Origin: a virus
Length of the DNA: 40,625 nucleotides
Reading direction: 5' to 3' (one strand)
IMG/VR virus record: IMGVR_UViG_3300023108_000060
Location: 1-40,625 of that record
The notes below the pieces were generated by a model that ran no database searches, was not told the DNA's origin, and saw only the letters and a list, made by a program, of their open reading frames with translations. Position numbers and translations under genes: made by a program. How positions within the stretch are numbered: the stretch's first letter is position 1; each line of letters begins with the position of its first letter. Of the stretch, positions 32,767 through 39,165 are shown piece after piece.

Positions 32767-32923
32767 CAAATAACTCCTCAGGATATCCATCCTTTAATAC
32801 ACCTGCCCTACGATACAGACCAGCTATGAATAATAGGTAGTCTTCTTGGTCAGCTATCATGTGATAGTCAAACTCAGCCATAAGTAGGTACTCATCCATA
32901 CTTGTATCACTTGTCGTTGTCAT
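32717..32923 (-). CDS. Hypothetical acidic early protein (68 aa)
   Basis: ATG at 32923 (MTTTSDTSMDEYLLMAEFDY) within the end of the upstream gene. Helical acidic middle (YHMIADQEDYLLFIAGLYRR) and polar tail rich in Lys and Ser. No recognised family. Confidence 0.55.
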   Translation of the reverse strand: MTTTSDTSMDEYLLMAEFDYHMIADQEDYLLFIAGLYRRAGVLKDGYPEELFDDKDKSSSKGTATEQT

Positions 32924-33212
32924 TGTCAACTACTAACTCCAACTCTGGTTGCAATTCTATATCATACTGGTTCAGAAAGTATGACCAATCCTCATTGTGA
33001 ATGACATTATACATCACATCATACGCATCTGTCAAGTCATAAACCTGTATTGGGTCTCCAATAAATACAAATTCTTTATAGTCATTAGTACCCATCAATG
33101 CAATCTCATGTGTCTTATACTTCTGACCTGCTTTGTTCTCGTGTTCCAACTCTGCAAAGGATAGTACTGCATCAAACCCTTTGAGTGGTATCTTAAAATT
33201 CTTTACGCTCAT
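32907..33212 (-). CDS. Hypothetical early protein (101 aa)
   Basis: ATG 33212 (MSVKNFKIPLKGFDAVLSFA) overlaps the previous stop as TAATG. Alternating beta-like segments (YKTHEIALMGTNDYKEFVFI), then acidic C-terminal part ending VVDNDNDK. No recognised motif. The acidic, small form resembles T7 early inhibitors only in composition. Confidence 0.58.
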   Translation of the reverse strand: MSVKNFKIPLKGFDAVLSFAELEHENKAGQKYKTHEIALMGTNDYKEFVFIGDPIQVYDLTDAYDVMYNVIHNEDWSYFLNQYDIELQPELELVVDNDNDK

Positions 33213-33502
33213 TACCACAATCTCCTGTATTCATCCAGTTGTGTATGGCCTACACTTTCCTCATCACGATAGATTTCATAGGCAGTGCAGTGCCACTGTT
33301 CTGCTTCTTCATCATACCAGAAGTTCAGGTCATAGTCCATGTATGAACAGTGTCCCCCTGCTGATAGTGGTGTATCGTTTACCTCTTGCCAATCATCTAT
33401 CTCAGATATATCACCTGTCTCTAACACTTGGTCAAATATCCTGTATGATTCTGCTAGTAGGAAACCATGTGCAAACTCTGGTATGTTTAGTTCACCTGTC
33501 AT
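33212..33502 (-). CDS. Hypothetical acidic early protein (96 aa)
   Basis: ATG 33502 overlaps the stop of the 52-aa gene as ATGA. Very acidic, rich in Glu, Asp, Tyr and Trp (ISEIDDWQEVNDTPLS, YDEEAEQWHCTAYEIYRDEE). Such charge is typical of DNA-mimic inhibitors like T7 Ocr, but no sequence match is claimed. Function unknown. Confidence 0.58.
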   Translation of the reverse strand: MTGELNIPEFAHGFLLAESYRIFDQVLETGDISEIDDWQEVNDTPLSAGGHCSYMDYDLNFWYDEEAEQWHCTAYEIYRDEESVGHTQLDEYRRLW

Positions 33503-33657
33503 TCTTCTTCATCCTCTTCTATATCAAAGTAAAAGAATACTCTTATATTATCTCCGTTGTCATCACCTACAAACCATCCACTACTAGCATTATCTAAACG
33601 TCCTACCTCTTGTGCTGGACAGCTTTCCATCCACTTCCAAAACTCTTTACGTGTCAT
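33499..33657 (-). CDS. Hypothetical early protein (52 aa)
   Basis: Reads MTRKEFWKWMESCPAQEVGR, then NASSGWFVGDDNGDNI and an acidic end (FDIEEDEEE). Start and stop overlap the neighbouring genes as ATGA on both sides, a strong sign that it is real despite its length. The N-terminal KEFWKWMES helix with a following acidic beta part is unlike any family I know. Confidence 0.65.
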   Translation of the reverse strand: MTRKEFWKWMESCPAQEVGRLDNASSGWFVGDDNGDNIRVFFYFDIEEDEEE

Positions 33658-33881
33658 TCGTCCATCCCCTCTAATGCTAACTTAATACTACGCCTGTTGA
33701 ATACACCCCCATCAGGTGTACGCTTGTCACCCCACCAGTTAGTCAGTATCCTTACAGCTTTGTTCATGCCTTCACGCTGTACTAAATCATAGGCTGTCTT
33801 ATATAAATTGTACTCGTTGTTAATCCACAAGCTGACGTTCCAACTGTTCCAACTTGGGTATCCTTCGTATGGTTTAGCCAT
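33654..33881 (-). CDS. Conserved phage protein, DUF7249-like (75 aa)
   Basis: YPSWNSWNVSLWINNEYNLY near residue 8 followed by LVQREGMNKAVRILTNWW is a pattern frequent in small phage proteins (DUF7249, from memory). Predicted helical. Overlaps upstream gene by 8 bases and downstream by an ATGA. Function unknown. Confidence 0.68.
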   Translation of the reverse strand: MAKPYEGYPSWNSWNVSLWINNEYNLYKTAYDLVQREGMNKAVRILTNWWGDKRTPDGGVFNRRSIKLALEGMDE

Positions 33882-34095
33882 GCTTAAACTCCCCTAATTC
33901 TATGCCCTTCTTTACACCCTGTAAGTACGATAGCATCTGTCTGTATGGTATCCTATGCACTACTATATGCGAACCCTTATTGCTTGTCAATGCCCACCCA
34001 CCATAAATAGTGTTCAAGTCCAGTTCAAATTCAGTATTCATCTTGGCATTGATTGTATCAAGATGGCTCTGTAATACACCTCTGCTTGCACTCAT
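33874..34095 (-). CDS. Conserved phage protein of unknown function (73 aa)
   Basis: Sequence LDTINAKMNTEFELDLNTIY, GGWALTSNKGSHIVVHRIPY and RQMLSYLQGVKKGIELGEF is typical of a small conserved phage family of alpha/beta build whose role I do not know. Preceded by AAGGAG a few bases before ATG 34095. Confidence 0.68.
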   Translation of the reverse strand: MSASRGVLQSHLDTINAKMNTEFELDLNTIYGGWALTSNKGSHIVVHRIPYRQMLSYLQGVKKGIELGEFKHG

Positions 34096-34100
34096 TGTCT

Positions 34101-34211
34101 CTACTCCTTAAAGCTATCTAGTATCATCCCTGCATAGGCTATACCTGCTAGACCTAATGCAATCCCTATTGCTACTACATTTACCACTAGTAGTACATCA
34201 ATTATAAACAT
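34101..34211 (-). CDS. Tiny single-pass membrane protein (36 aa)
   Basis: MFIIDVLLVVNVVAIGIALG followed by LAGIAYAGMILDSFKE: almost entirely one transmembrane helix with a short charged tail. AAGGAG lies about 9 bases before ATG. Stop is 6 bases before the next start, whose ribosome site it contains. Function unknown. Confidence 0.6.
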   Translation of the reverse strand: MFIIDVLLVVNVVAIGIALGLAGIAYAGMILDSFKE

Positions 34212-34224
34212 CTGTCAAGTCTCC

Positions 34225-34824
34225 TTATCCAATCCCATGTATTCTACGCCATGCTACCCATGTTATAGCTTGCATCTCAAAAGCCTTCAATGCTCTACCA
34301 TTGAGCCGCACTTTCTTACCTGCCTTTACATACTCAGCTTGCAGTGTTGCATACTCTTTCTTACCTATGCTGATACTACCTGTCAAGCCTTCACGTACAC
34401 CATACGCAATGTTACGTGCATGACCATCAATAGTACAGGTATCATAGCCCATGATGTTCTGAAAGAAGCTAATAATCTTCTGCCCATTGAGGATAGTGAT
34501 TACCTCTGCCTCTGTCTCTGGCATTGCCTCTAATATACCCCAAGCCTTCGCCTTCATAGCGTGATACGTGCTTACCTTGAAGCTGTCAATATCATCACCA
34601 TTGATGAAGGCTTGCACCATGTCCAGTGTATTCTGTACGTTTCTTTCCCACCTATTATTAGGTGACAAGGCCGCACAAACACCGACCACGATATGTAAAG
34701 GTACGTCATAGTCTAGCGCAATGCGATTGCACTCTGCTAGTGCTTGAGCATACCATACAACACCATCACGCTTTTCCTCTGGTGTTGCTAGTCTATAGAT
34801 TGATATAATGTTCTCTACTGTCAT
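34225..34824 (-). CDS. HhH-GPD-like conserved phage protein (DUF7178-like, 199 aa)
   Basis: ATG 34824 (MTVENIISIYRLATPEEKRD) with GAGGAG upstream is preferred over the longer TTG frame. ALSPNNRWERNVQNTLDMVQ near residue 54 and KIISFFQNIMGYDTCTIDGH near 122, then ARNIAYG, recall the helix-hairpin-helix/GPD fold of DNA glycosylases, where the Asp in TIDGHA would take the catalytic place. I recall a phage family of this kind named DUF7178. Enzymatic activity is unproven. Confidence 0.68.
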   Translation of the reverse strand: MTVENIISIYRLATPEEKRDGVVWYAQALAECNRIALDYDVPLHIVVGVCAALSPNNRWERNVQNTLDMVQAFINGDDIDSFKVSTYHAMKAKAWGILEAMPETEAEVITILNGQKIISFFQNIMGYDTCTIDGHARNIAYGVREGLTGSISIGKKEYATLQAEYVKAGKKVRLNGRALKAFEMQAITWVAWRRIHGIG

Positions 34825-34862
34825 TACTCTACTCCTCTTTACTATACACAAGGCACAATGCC

Positions 34863-34891
34863 ATGATAAAGCATTGTCCCCTGTAAGTCAA
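34863..34891 (-). promoter_or_regulatory. Candidate host sigma-70 promoter P2
   Basis: Minus-strand TTGACT, 17 bases, TATCAT: five of six matches in each box at ideal spacing. It overlaps the stop of the 58-aa gene and would start transcripts just before the 199-aa gene. The expected start falls in the palindrome GGCA-TTG-TGCC (34852-34862), a possible operator. Confidence 0.5.
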
Positions 34892-35064
34892 ACACGTAAT
34901 GACTTAAACTGTCCTGTCAGTACATCACGGCCTACCATTAGATAGCGTGAATTACTGGACATTGTACCCTTGCGCTTGCCATAGCGATTAGTCTTGCGTC
35001 TAAACAGGACTTGCTCTGGTTTAACGATGGTGATTGTTGTTTCAGTGTTACGATTCTTTGCCAT
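34888..35064 (-). CDS. Small basic early protein (58 aa)
   Basis: Sequence MAKNRNTETTITIVKPEQVL, then FRRKTNRYGKRKGTMSSNSR and a C-terminal YLMVGRDVLTGQFKSLRV. Strongly basic, probably nucleic-acid binding. GAGGAG nine bases before ATG. It lies between two inverted copies of a 15-base sequence. No family recognised. Confidence 0.65.
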   Translation of the reverse strand: MAKNRNTETTITIVKPEQVLFRRKTNRYGKRKGTMSSNSRYLMVGRDVLTGQFKSLRV

Positions 35065-35082
35065 TGTTATCTACTCCTCTGG

Positions 35083-35217
35083 CTATACAGGCACACCATT
35101 ATGCCTTGTGTATAGTAAGAGATAGGGCTTTGTGCATGGCATACGCGTAAAGCTACACTCCACCCTATCTTGTAGCATCTCTCCGCTATACTGAATTATA
35201 CCGATTACTTTATTCAT
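35083..35217 (-). CDS. Possible first early gene (44 aa)
   Basis: Reads MNKVIGIIQYSGEMLQDRVE, then CSFTRMPCTKPYLLLYTRHN and GVPV. AGGA nine bases before ATG; stop 18 bases before the next start. Three basic residues around Cys21 and Cys28. No known family. Its end holds one arm of the 15-base inverted repeat. Could be a chance frame, though ribosome site and spacing argue for it. Confidence 0.45.
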   Translation of the reverse strand: MNKVIGIIQYSGEMLQDRVECSFTRMPCTKPYLLLYTRHNGVPV

Positions 35218-35480
35218 CTACTGTTATCCTATTGCTAGGTCTACCACTTTAAGCTTTTGACACCAATGATAGCGTTACAGTATAGCAGGTAAATAGGTGC
35301 TGGTTTTACAGCTTGGCTACCCAGACTTCACGTGATACGCTACGCCCTTGCGTTTATGACATACTCTTGCGAGTGTTAGCGTCTATTACTGGTGCAAGTT
35401 ACCTAGTATGATTAAGCTATCTGGTTTTATCTGCCTTTCTGTTTATCTTGTCTATATCGTTACATACTTTTCTAATCTTG

Positions 35481-35540
35481 TCTAGGTTTTTTTAGTCTTT
35501 CATTTATCAATCGGATAAAACCTAGAAAATCCCTTGATAA
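35481..35540 (-). ncRNA. Candidate H-type pseudoknot in the early leader RNA
   Basis: On the minus strand TTATCAA (35540-35534) pairs with TTGATAA (35510-35504), extended inside by GGAT/ATCC. The loop holds TCTAGGTTTT (35526-35517), perfectly complementary to AAAACCTAGA (35490-35481) after the hairpin. The crossing order is that of an H-type pseudoknot, or two exclusive stems. The spot is about 150 bases behind promoter P1 in an untranslated leader. Function unknown. Confidence 0.45.
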
Positions 35541-35681
35541 CTTATAGCCCTATTCTATTGACCTAAGGGCTGGCCTGTATTGTATAGCTATCCTCGCTAG
35601 GCACGTTTCACTTTATAACCTTATCGTCTACTAGGCCAAGCCCTTGTCTCTTTGGTATAAAGCTTTATTCGCTATGATTAC

Positions 35682-35710
35682 ATTAAACAACATTATTCAA
35701 ACATTGTCAA
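35682..35710 (-). promoter_or_regulatory. Candidate host sigma-70 early promoter P1
   Basis: Minus-strand TTGACA (perfect -35), 17 bases, TTTAAT (5 of 6). Directly upstream lie A/T tracts at 35711-35755 resembling an UP element. This is the best host promoter in the window and stands where T7 has its early A promoters, driving all early genes including the RNA polymerase. Confidence 0.75.
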
Positions 35711-35956
35711 ACAAAAAAACAAATAAAATTAAAAATAATTTAAAAAGTTTTGGACATTATATAGTATATACAAAAAAAATAGATAGAGAGAGACAGAAAC
35801 ACCCAAGAACCCAAGAAGTTTAGCCTGTACTAACTTTATAAGAACACCCTAGAATCCTTAGGTATGCCATAGAATCCTATGCAATCTATGCGCGAGTGTT
35901 GCAGAAATGCCACAGTGTTGCTAAGGTGTCACAGGGGGTCACGCGGTTCTACTATT

Positions 35957-35984
35957 ATTATATACCCTCTCAGATTTTTGTAAC
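35957..35984 (-). promoter_or_regulatory. Weaker host sigma-70 promoter candidate P0
   Basis: Perfect TATAAT -10 box with GTTACA (4 of 6) 16 bases upstream. The palindrome TTAGGT-G-ACCTAA (35989-36001) lies just upstream and could bind a regulator. Confidence 0.35.
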
Positions 35985-36078
35985 TATTTTAGGTCACCTA
36001 AGGCAATACAAAAGAAATACCCATATCTAGCCATCAGCTAAGAACCAGAACAACAACAACTATAGACCACTATAGAAC

Positions 36079-36158
36079 ACCCTAGTATTACTAGGGTATT
36101 CTTTAGTATATATTATAGTTAGTTTCAAAGGGGGGCTTGTCCTAGATGTAACTTTAGA
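36079..36158 (-). repeat. Right arm of a long inverted repeat (element B)
   Basis: On the minus strand: promoter motif TCTAAAGTTACATC (36158-36145), 10 bases, the 21-base block shared with element A (36134-36114), 16 bases, then palindrome ACCCTAGTA-A-TACTAGGGT (36097-36079). Same order and same 10-base spacing as at 31620-31691, opposite orientation. The motif includes the terminase stop codon. Confidence 0.8.
36145..36158 (-). promoter_or_regulatory. Putative phage RNA polymerase promoter (phiOR position)
   Basis: TCTAAAGTTACATC followed by TAGGAC, overlapping the terminase stop. Directed away from the terminase into the presumed end region, as T7 phiOR is. The GTTACATCTAG core resembles the SP6 promoter core GTGACACTATAG with one base less, which supports the assigned direction. 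Confidence 0.68.
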
Positions 36159-37839
36159 TTTGTATCCACCCATCATTGCTAGTAGATTTACTACCAAAAT
36201 TGAAGCTAGACATGAACTTATCTAGTTCTTCATCTAGTAATTCTTCCTTACGTACCATTATCTCGTTATCAGCATCAGCAGCCATCTGGTCAACCCAGTA
36301 CTGTACTGCCATAGCTAGTACATCAAGTCTATCATCATGGGCTAATGCACCACGTACCTTCGTGATACGTGTCATCTGATAGGTAAGCATATACTTAATA
36401 CCCTTATCAGGTGGCATACTCTGTACACTATCGTAGTCTTTCTGTATTACCTTAGGGTCTATTATAAGCCTATGCTGGTTCATAACAGGTTCTAAGGTGT
36501 CAATGATACGACTTTCCTTCTGTGTATTATGCCTGACCTCTTCTATGGTACATGGATAGGTCTTAATCATGTATGGCTTTAGCAGTTCAGTGAACATACC
36601 ATCACCAAAGTTACTCTCAATGAGTACCATATTGACCTGATGTATCTTAGCTAGGTCTGTAAGGTGCTGTAGTGTAGCGTCAGAGTACCCACCCTCAACA
36701 CCACCAGCATCCACCACGTACAGAAAACCATTAAGCATCTTAACAACAGCATAAGCTGTCTCGTCACTACCTCTACCAGAAGGGTCAATAGCCAGAACAG
36801 AGCCAGTATACTTAGCCCTACCTATGGTATCCTCAGGTGCGTAGTACTTATCTCCACTCAGACCCACGTTAGGAATGTCAGACACTGGCTTCATAATACC
36901 ATACACCATCTTTTCAGGTGCTGTATCCTTGTCACAAGACATAATCATCAAGTCTGCTAGTTTAAGTGGGTACTTATTAGCGTCAGATAGGGAAGTGTCC
37001 AGCATAAACTGCAAAGCAAAGCCACTACGCCCATAACTTAACTCTCTTTCCAGTAGGTCTTCGTCATCAAAGCGTTTCTCGTCCGTAGGAAGGCCGTAGA
37101 GTGCGCTTCCTTTGTCCTGTAGTAGGTTGTATAGCGTAGGAGCAAGACGGCCACCATACGCCTTCTCAGCGCGTTCTAGGGTAGGATACCTAGCTGGCCA
37201 CACTCTCATCTCATATCCACGTGACAGGAGTACGTTATACAGGCTCATCTCGTTCTGAGGTGTACCAAGATAGATAATCTTACCATCAGGCTTAAGAACA
37301 GCGTCAAATTCCTTAACAGTCTCCCCAAGCTTCTCACGCATCATGTGTGTCATGGAGTTGTTTGGTACTTCCACGTCATCAGCAATGATGATGTCAGCAC
37401 GTGAACCTGTAAGCTGTCCAGTAACACCCACAGACTTAACTGAGGGACTACCAGATGCTTTAGCTGGTGCTACATCAAAGGCAATCTTAGACCATCTCTG
37501 TCCATCTTTAGCAATCAAATGCTGACATATAGGAAGTTCAGTGATGATACGCTGCGTAAACGTAGAGAAGTCATCAGCACGTGCCTTAGACGCTGACACA
37601 ACCATAAACTTAAGCTGTGGGTCTAGCAGTAGCTGGTGTACTACGTATGCAGCAGTGATGTAGGACTTACCCACACCACGAAATGCCTCAATAATACTAC
37701 GCTTGGGACTTGTCTGCAAATAATGTGCAATATCGTACTGCACTGGTGTAGGCTCTGGTAGACCTAAGTGTTGCCATACTAAGTATGTAAAGTTCCTAAA
37801 GTCTCTCAGAGCCTCAGGGATTGCGTTCTCTTGTTGCAT
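36154..37839 (-). CDS. Terminase large subunit, T7 gp19-like (561 aa)
   Basis: ATPase: Walker A FRGVGKSY (K58), Walker B ADIIIADDVEVPNN (about 148-161), coupling region GTPQNE near 192. Nuclease: D352 in LAIDPSGRGSDETAY, E409 in LIESNFGDG, D503/D506 in HDDRLDVLA, the RNase H-like set of phage terminases. T7 gp19 has 586 aa. Packages concatemeric DNA through the portal and cuts at the terminal repeats. Ends with an Ile codon followed by TAA inside the phiOR-like motif. Confidence 0.95.
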   Translation of the reverse strand: MQQENAIPEALRDFRNFTYLVWQHLGLPEPTPVQYDIAHYLQTSPKRSIIEAFRGVGKSYITAAYVVHQLLLDPQLKFMVVSASKARADDFSTFTQRIITELPICQHLIAKDGQRWSKIAFDVAPAKASGSPSVKSVGVTGQLTGSRADIIIADDVEVPNNSMTHMMREKLGETVKEFDAVLKPDGKIIYLGTPQNEMSLYNVLLSRGYEMRVWPARYPTLERAEKAYGGRLAPTLYNLLQDKGSALYGLPTDEKRFDDEDLLERELSYGRSGFALQFMLDTSLSDANKYPLKLADLMIMSCDKDTAPEKMVYGIMKPVSDIPNVGLSGDKYYAPEDTIGRAKYTGSVLAIDPSGRGSDETAYAVVKMLNGFLYVVDAGGVEGGYSDATLQHLTDLAKIHQVNMVLIESNFGDGMFTELLKPYMIKTYPCTIEEVRHNTQKESRIIDTLEPVMNQHRLIIDPKVIQKDYDSVQSMPPDKGIKYMLTYQMTRITKVRGALAHDDRLDVLAMAVQYWVDQMAADADNEIMVRKEELLDEELDKFMSSFNFGSKSTSNDGWIQI

Positions 37840-37884
37840 AGTGGGTATGTACCTCTCAAGGCTCTAAAGCCTGTCAGTGGGCTT

Positions 37885-38001
37885 CTATGAGCGATTAAAC
37901 AGTATTCTATTTGCACATACATAGCAGAGTAGTTTCATACCCTCAAATAGCTTTGGAATGTACTGCACATTCTTACAGTGCTTGCAGGTGTGTTTAGTCA
38001 T
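37885..38001 (-). CDS. Tiny zinc-finger protein (38 aa)
   Basis: Reads MTKHTCKHCKNVQYIPKLFE, then GMKLLCYVCANRILFNRS: C6-x2-C9 and C26-x2-C29 form a complete zinc-ribbon. ATG overlaps the end of the upstream gene by 8 bases. Placed between packaging genes. Function unknown. Too short for standard length cut-offs but well supported by the cysteine pattern and overlap. Confidence 0.65.
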   Translation of the reverse strand: MTKHTCKHCKNVQYIPKLFEGMKLLCYVCANRILFNRS

Positions 38002-38305
38002 CATATACTACTTCAATGTCGTGTGCATGGGCATCATTTACCTTTGCCCACACAGCGTTGATAGGTGCTACAGAGAACTCCCACGTAGCAGCTTTGTCAC
38101 CAGCTTGTGCTGAACCAGCTAGGTTCATACCAGTAGTAGGGGCTGTGTTGTTGTCACTGAAGCCAATAGTAATGTAATGGTTGTCGTGGTCATTCTGTAT
38201 TGCTAAGTACATACGGCTAGGGTTATTGTCTAGTATCTTTACCCAAGATTGGTCAGCAGGTAGCGTGATGTTCTTAGAGGCTAGACTAGCGTTGTGTCCT
38301 CTCAT
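37994..38305 (-). CDS. Small beta-rich protein, probably virion-associated (103 aa)
   Basis: ATG overlaps the small-terminase stop as ATGA. Contains ITLPADQSWVKILDNNPSRM, YLAIQNDHDNHYITIGFSDN and ATWEFSVAPINAVWAKVND, a small beta sandwich pattern loosely like the 111-aa protein at 3324-3659. Related sequences occur in marine phages near fibre or packaging genes. Function unknown. Confidence 0.68.
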   Translation of the reverse strand: MRGHNASLASKNITLPADQSWVKILDNNPSRMYLAIQNDHDNHYITIGFSDNNTAPTTGMNLAGSAQAGDKAATWEFSVAPINAVWAKVNDAHAHDIEVVYDD

Positions 38306-38517
38306 TGTACACTCTCCGCTACCTCAAAGGGTAGGTCTTTCAGTAGGTTGTCCATAGGGCTTTCAGCCATGATAACGTCAAGACTAGCACCATTGTCCTT
38401 GAGAAACTTGACAGCTACTGACAGTTCTGATGCTGTAGCTTCTCCGCTACGTACACGTAAGAGTAACTCTTGTGTTACAGCTTCGTGTAGAATATCCATC
38501 TGTTGTTTTTGTGTCAT
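38302..38517 (-). CDS. Terminase small subunit, T7 gp18-like (71 aa)
   Basis: ATG 38517 (MTQKQQMDILHEAVTQELLL) overlaps the endolysin stop as ATGA and has AGGAG seven bases upstream; the longer GTG start has a poor site. RSGEATASELSVAVKFLKDN is the helix common to small terminases of marine T7-like phages. T7 gp18 has 89 aa. Position just before the large subunit fits. Recognises the packaging site in the concatemer. Confidence 0.75.
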   Translation of the reverse strand: MTQKQQMDILHEAVTQELLLRVRSGEATASELSVAVKFLKDNGASLDVIMAESPMDNLLKDLPFEVAESVQ

Positions 38518-38927
38518 TGCCACTCTCCTGTACGTATTTGCTCAGTAACTTCTACTGCACGTTGGCCTACTTGTTTAGCCCACTTACTGTTCAGAAACTC
38601 GTCTGCTGCCATATCGTACTTTCCATCCTTTAGCAGAGCCATTGCGTTTACGAACTTTGCGACTGTTCCTATCCCTACGTTGAAGGTAAAGTTGATAAGG
38701 GCTGCAAAACGTACCTCGTCTAGGTCTTTCGTCCACGCAAACCTTCGTGTCAGTTGTACTACTGCCTCTTGTATGTCGTGTTCTAGAAGTATGTCTGCTT
38801 CTTTCTCTGTTATACCAACATCGTCTAAGTTTCTTCCAACGCCTATAGTACATTTGCCCTGCGTACAAAAATAAGGTTTAAGTTTGACACCTTCGTGCCG
38901 CTTCAACTGCTCTATTAACTTTGTCAT
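38514..38927 (-). CDS. Endolysin, T4-type GH24 lysozyme (137 aa)
   Basis: Catalytic triad in the T4 spacing: E12, eight residues, C21, five residues, T27 (RHEGVKLKPYFCTQGKCTIG). Cys takes the place of T4 Asp20, a variant known in active phage lysozymes. FAALINFTFNVGIGTVAKF near 78 is the second family block. No signal peptide, so a holin is required for release. ATG overlaps the upstream stop as ATGA. Unlike T7, which uses an amidase (gp3.5). Confidence 0.93.
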   Translation of the reverse strand: MTKLIEQLKRHEGVKLKPYFCTQGKCTIGVGRNLDDVGITEKEADILLEHDIQEAVVQLTRRFAWTKDLDEVRFAALINFTFNVGIGTVAKFVNAMALLKDGKYDMAADEFLNSKWAKQVGQRAVEVTEQIRTGEWQ

Positions 38928-39070
38928 GCTTTCTTCTTGTATTTATCTGTGTTTTTCTTAGGAAACCCAGCTTGCATATTCTTATATGCTTTAGCAGAAA
39001 TTGTTGACTTACTCTTTGGGCGGCTAGTGCCAGCCTTCTTACGTTTGTTAATGTTTTCGTACAGGCTCAT
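38924..39070 (-). CDS. Small basic conserved phage protein (48 aa)
   Basis: MSLYENINKRKKAGTSRPKS, KSTISAKAYKNMQAGFPKK: a short Lys-rich sequence very common in marine phages (related in style to DUF6321). Both ends overlap neighbouring genes as ATGA. Function unknown. It is part of the lysis cassette by position. Confidence 0.75.
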   Translation of the reverse strand: MSLYENINKRKKAGTSRPKSKSTISAKAYKNMQAGFPKKNTDKYKKKA

Positions 39071-39165
39071 TTTTTAATCCTATATACTATGTTTACACCA
39101 GTGTTTACCATTACAGCTACTAGTGTTAAGATTTGCAAAAATATACTTATTAGTTCTAGTTCCAA
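39067..39165 (-). CDS. Possible tiny membrane protein with TTG start (32 aa)
   Basis: From TTG directly after the stop of the 3TM holin: MELELISIFLQILTLVAVMV, then NTGVNIVYRIKK. One transmembrane helix with a basic C-terminal end, and a stop overlapping the next ATG as ATGA. The overlap and membrane character favour a real lysis-cassette gene. The non-ATG start and weak ribosome site (AAGAAG) keep it tentative. Confidence 0.4.
   Translation of the reverse strand: MELELISIFLQILTLVAVMVNTGVNIVYRIKK

Larger units (their letters stand above)
34841..35116. repeat. 15-base perfect inverted repeat around the 58-aa gene
   Basis: ACTATACACAAGGCA at 34841-34855 and its exact reverse complement TGCCTTGTGTATAGT at 35102-35116. 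One arm lies at the expected start of promoter P2, the other in the end of the 44-aa frame. Could be paired operators for one regulator or an RNA stem enclosing the 58-aa gene. Confidence 0.7.
35218..36153. other. Gene-free region between terminase and first early gene; likely site of genome ends
   Basis: No credible gene on either strand. Holds candidate promoters P0 and P1, the pseudoknot, the right arm of the long inverted repeat and short repeats (AGAACACCCTAG at 35841 and 36074; TAGAATCCT twice near 35850-35880). AT-rich between 35680 and 35800. T7-type genomes have their terminal repeats and packaging junction between terminase and early genes. In a circular assembly the repeat would be collapsed to one copy here. 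Confidence 0.6.

Noticed and set aside
34292-34306. Minus-strand GCTCAATGGTAGAGC looks like a tRNA D-arm
   Set aside because: No fitting anticodon stem, T-arm or acceptor stem follows, and the bases code for KVRLNGRALKAF in a well-supported gene. Coincidence.
35218-36153. Possible tRNA or CRISPR-like repeats in the gene-free region
   Set aside because: No T-arm consensus and no regular repeat-spacer spacing; only short scattered repeats.
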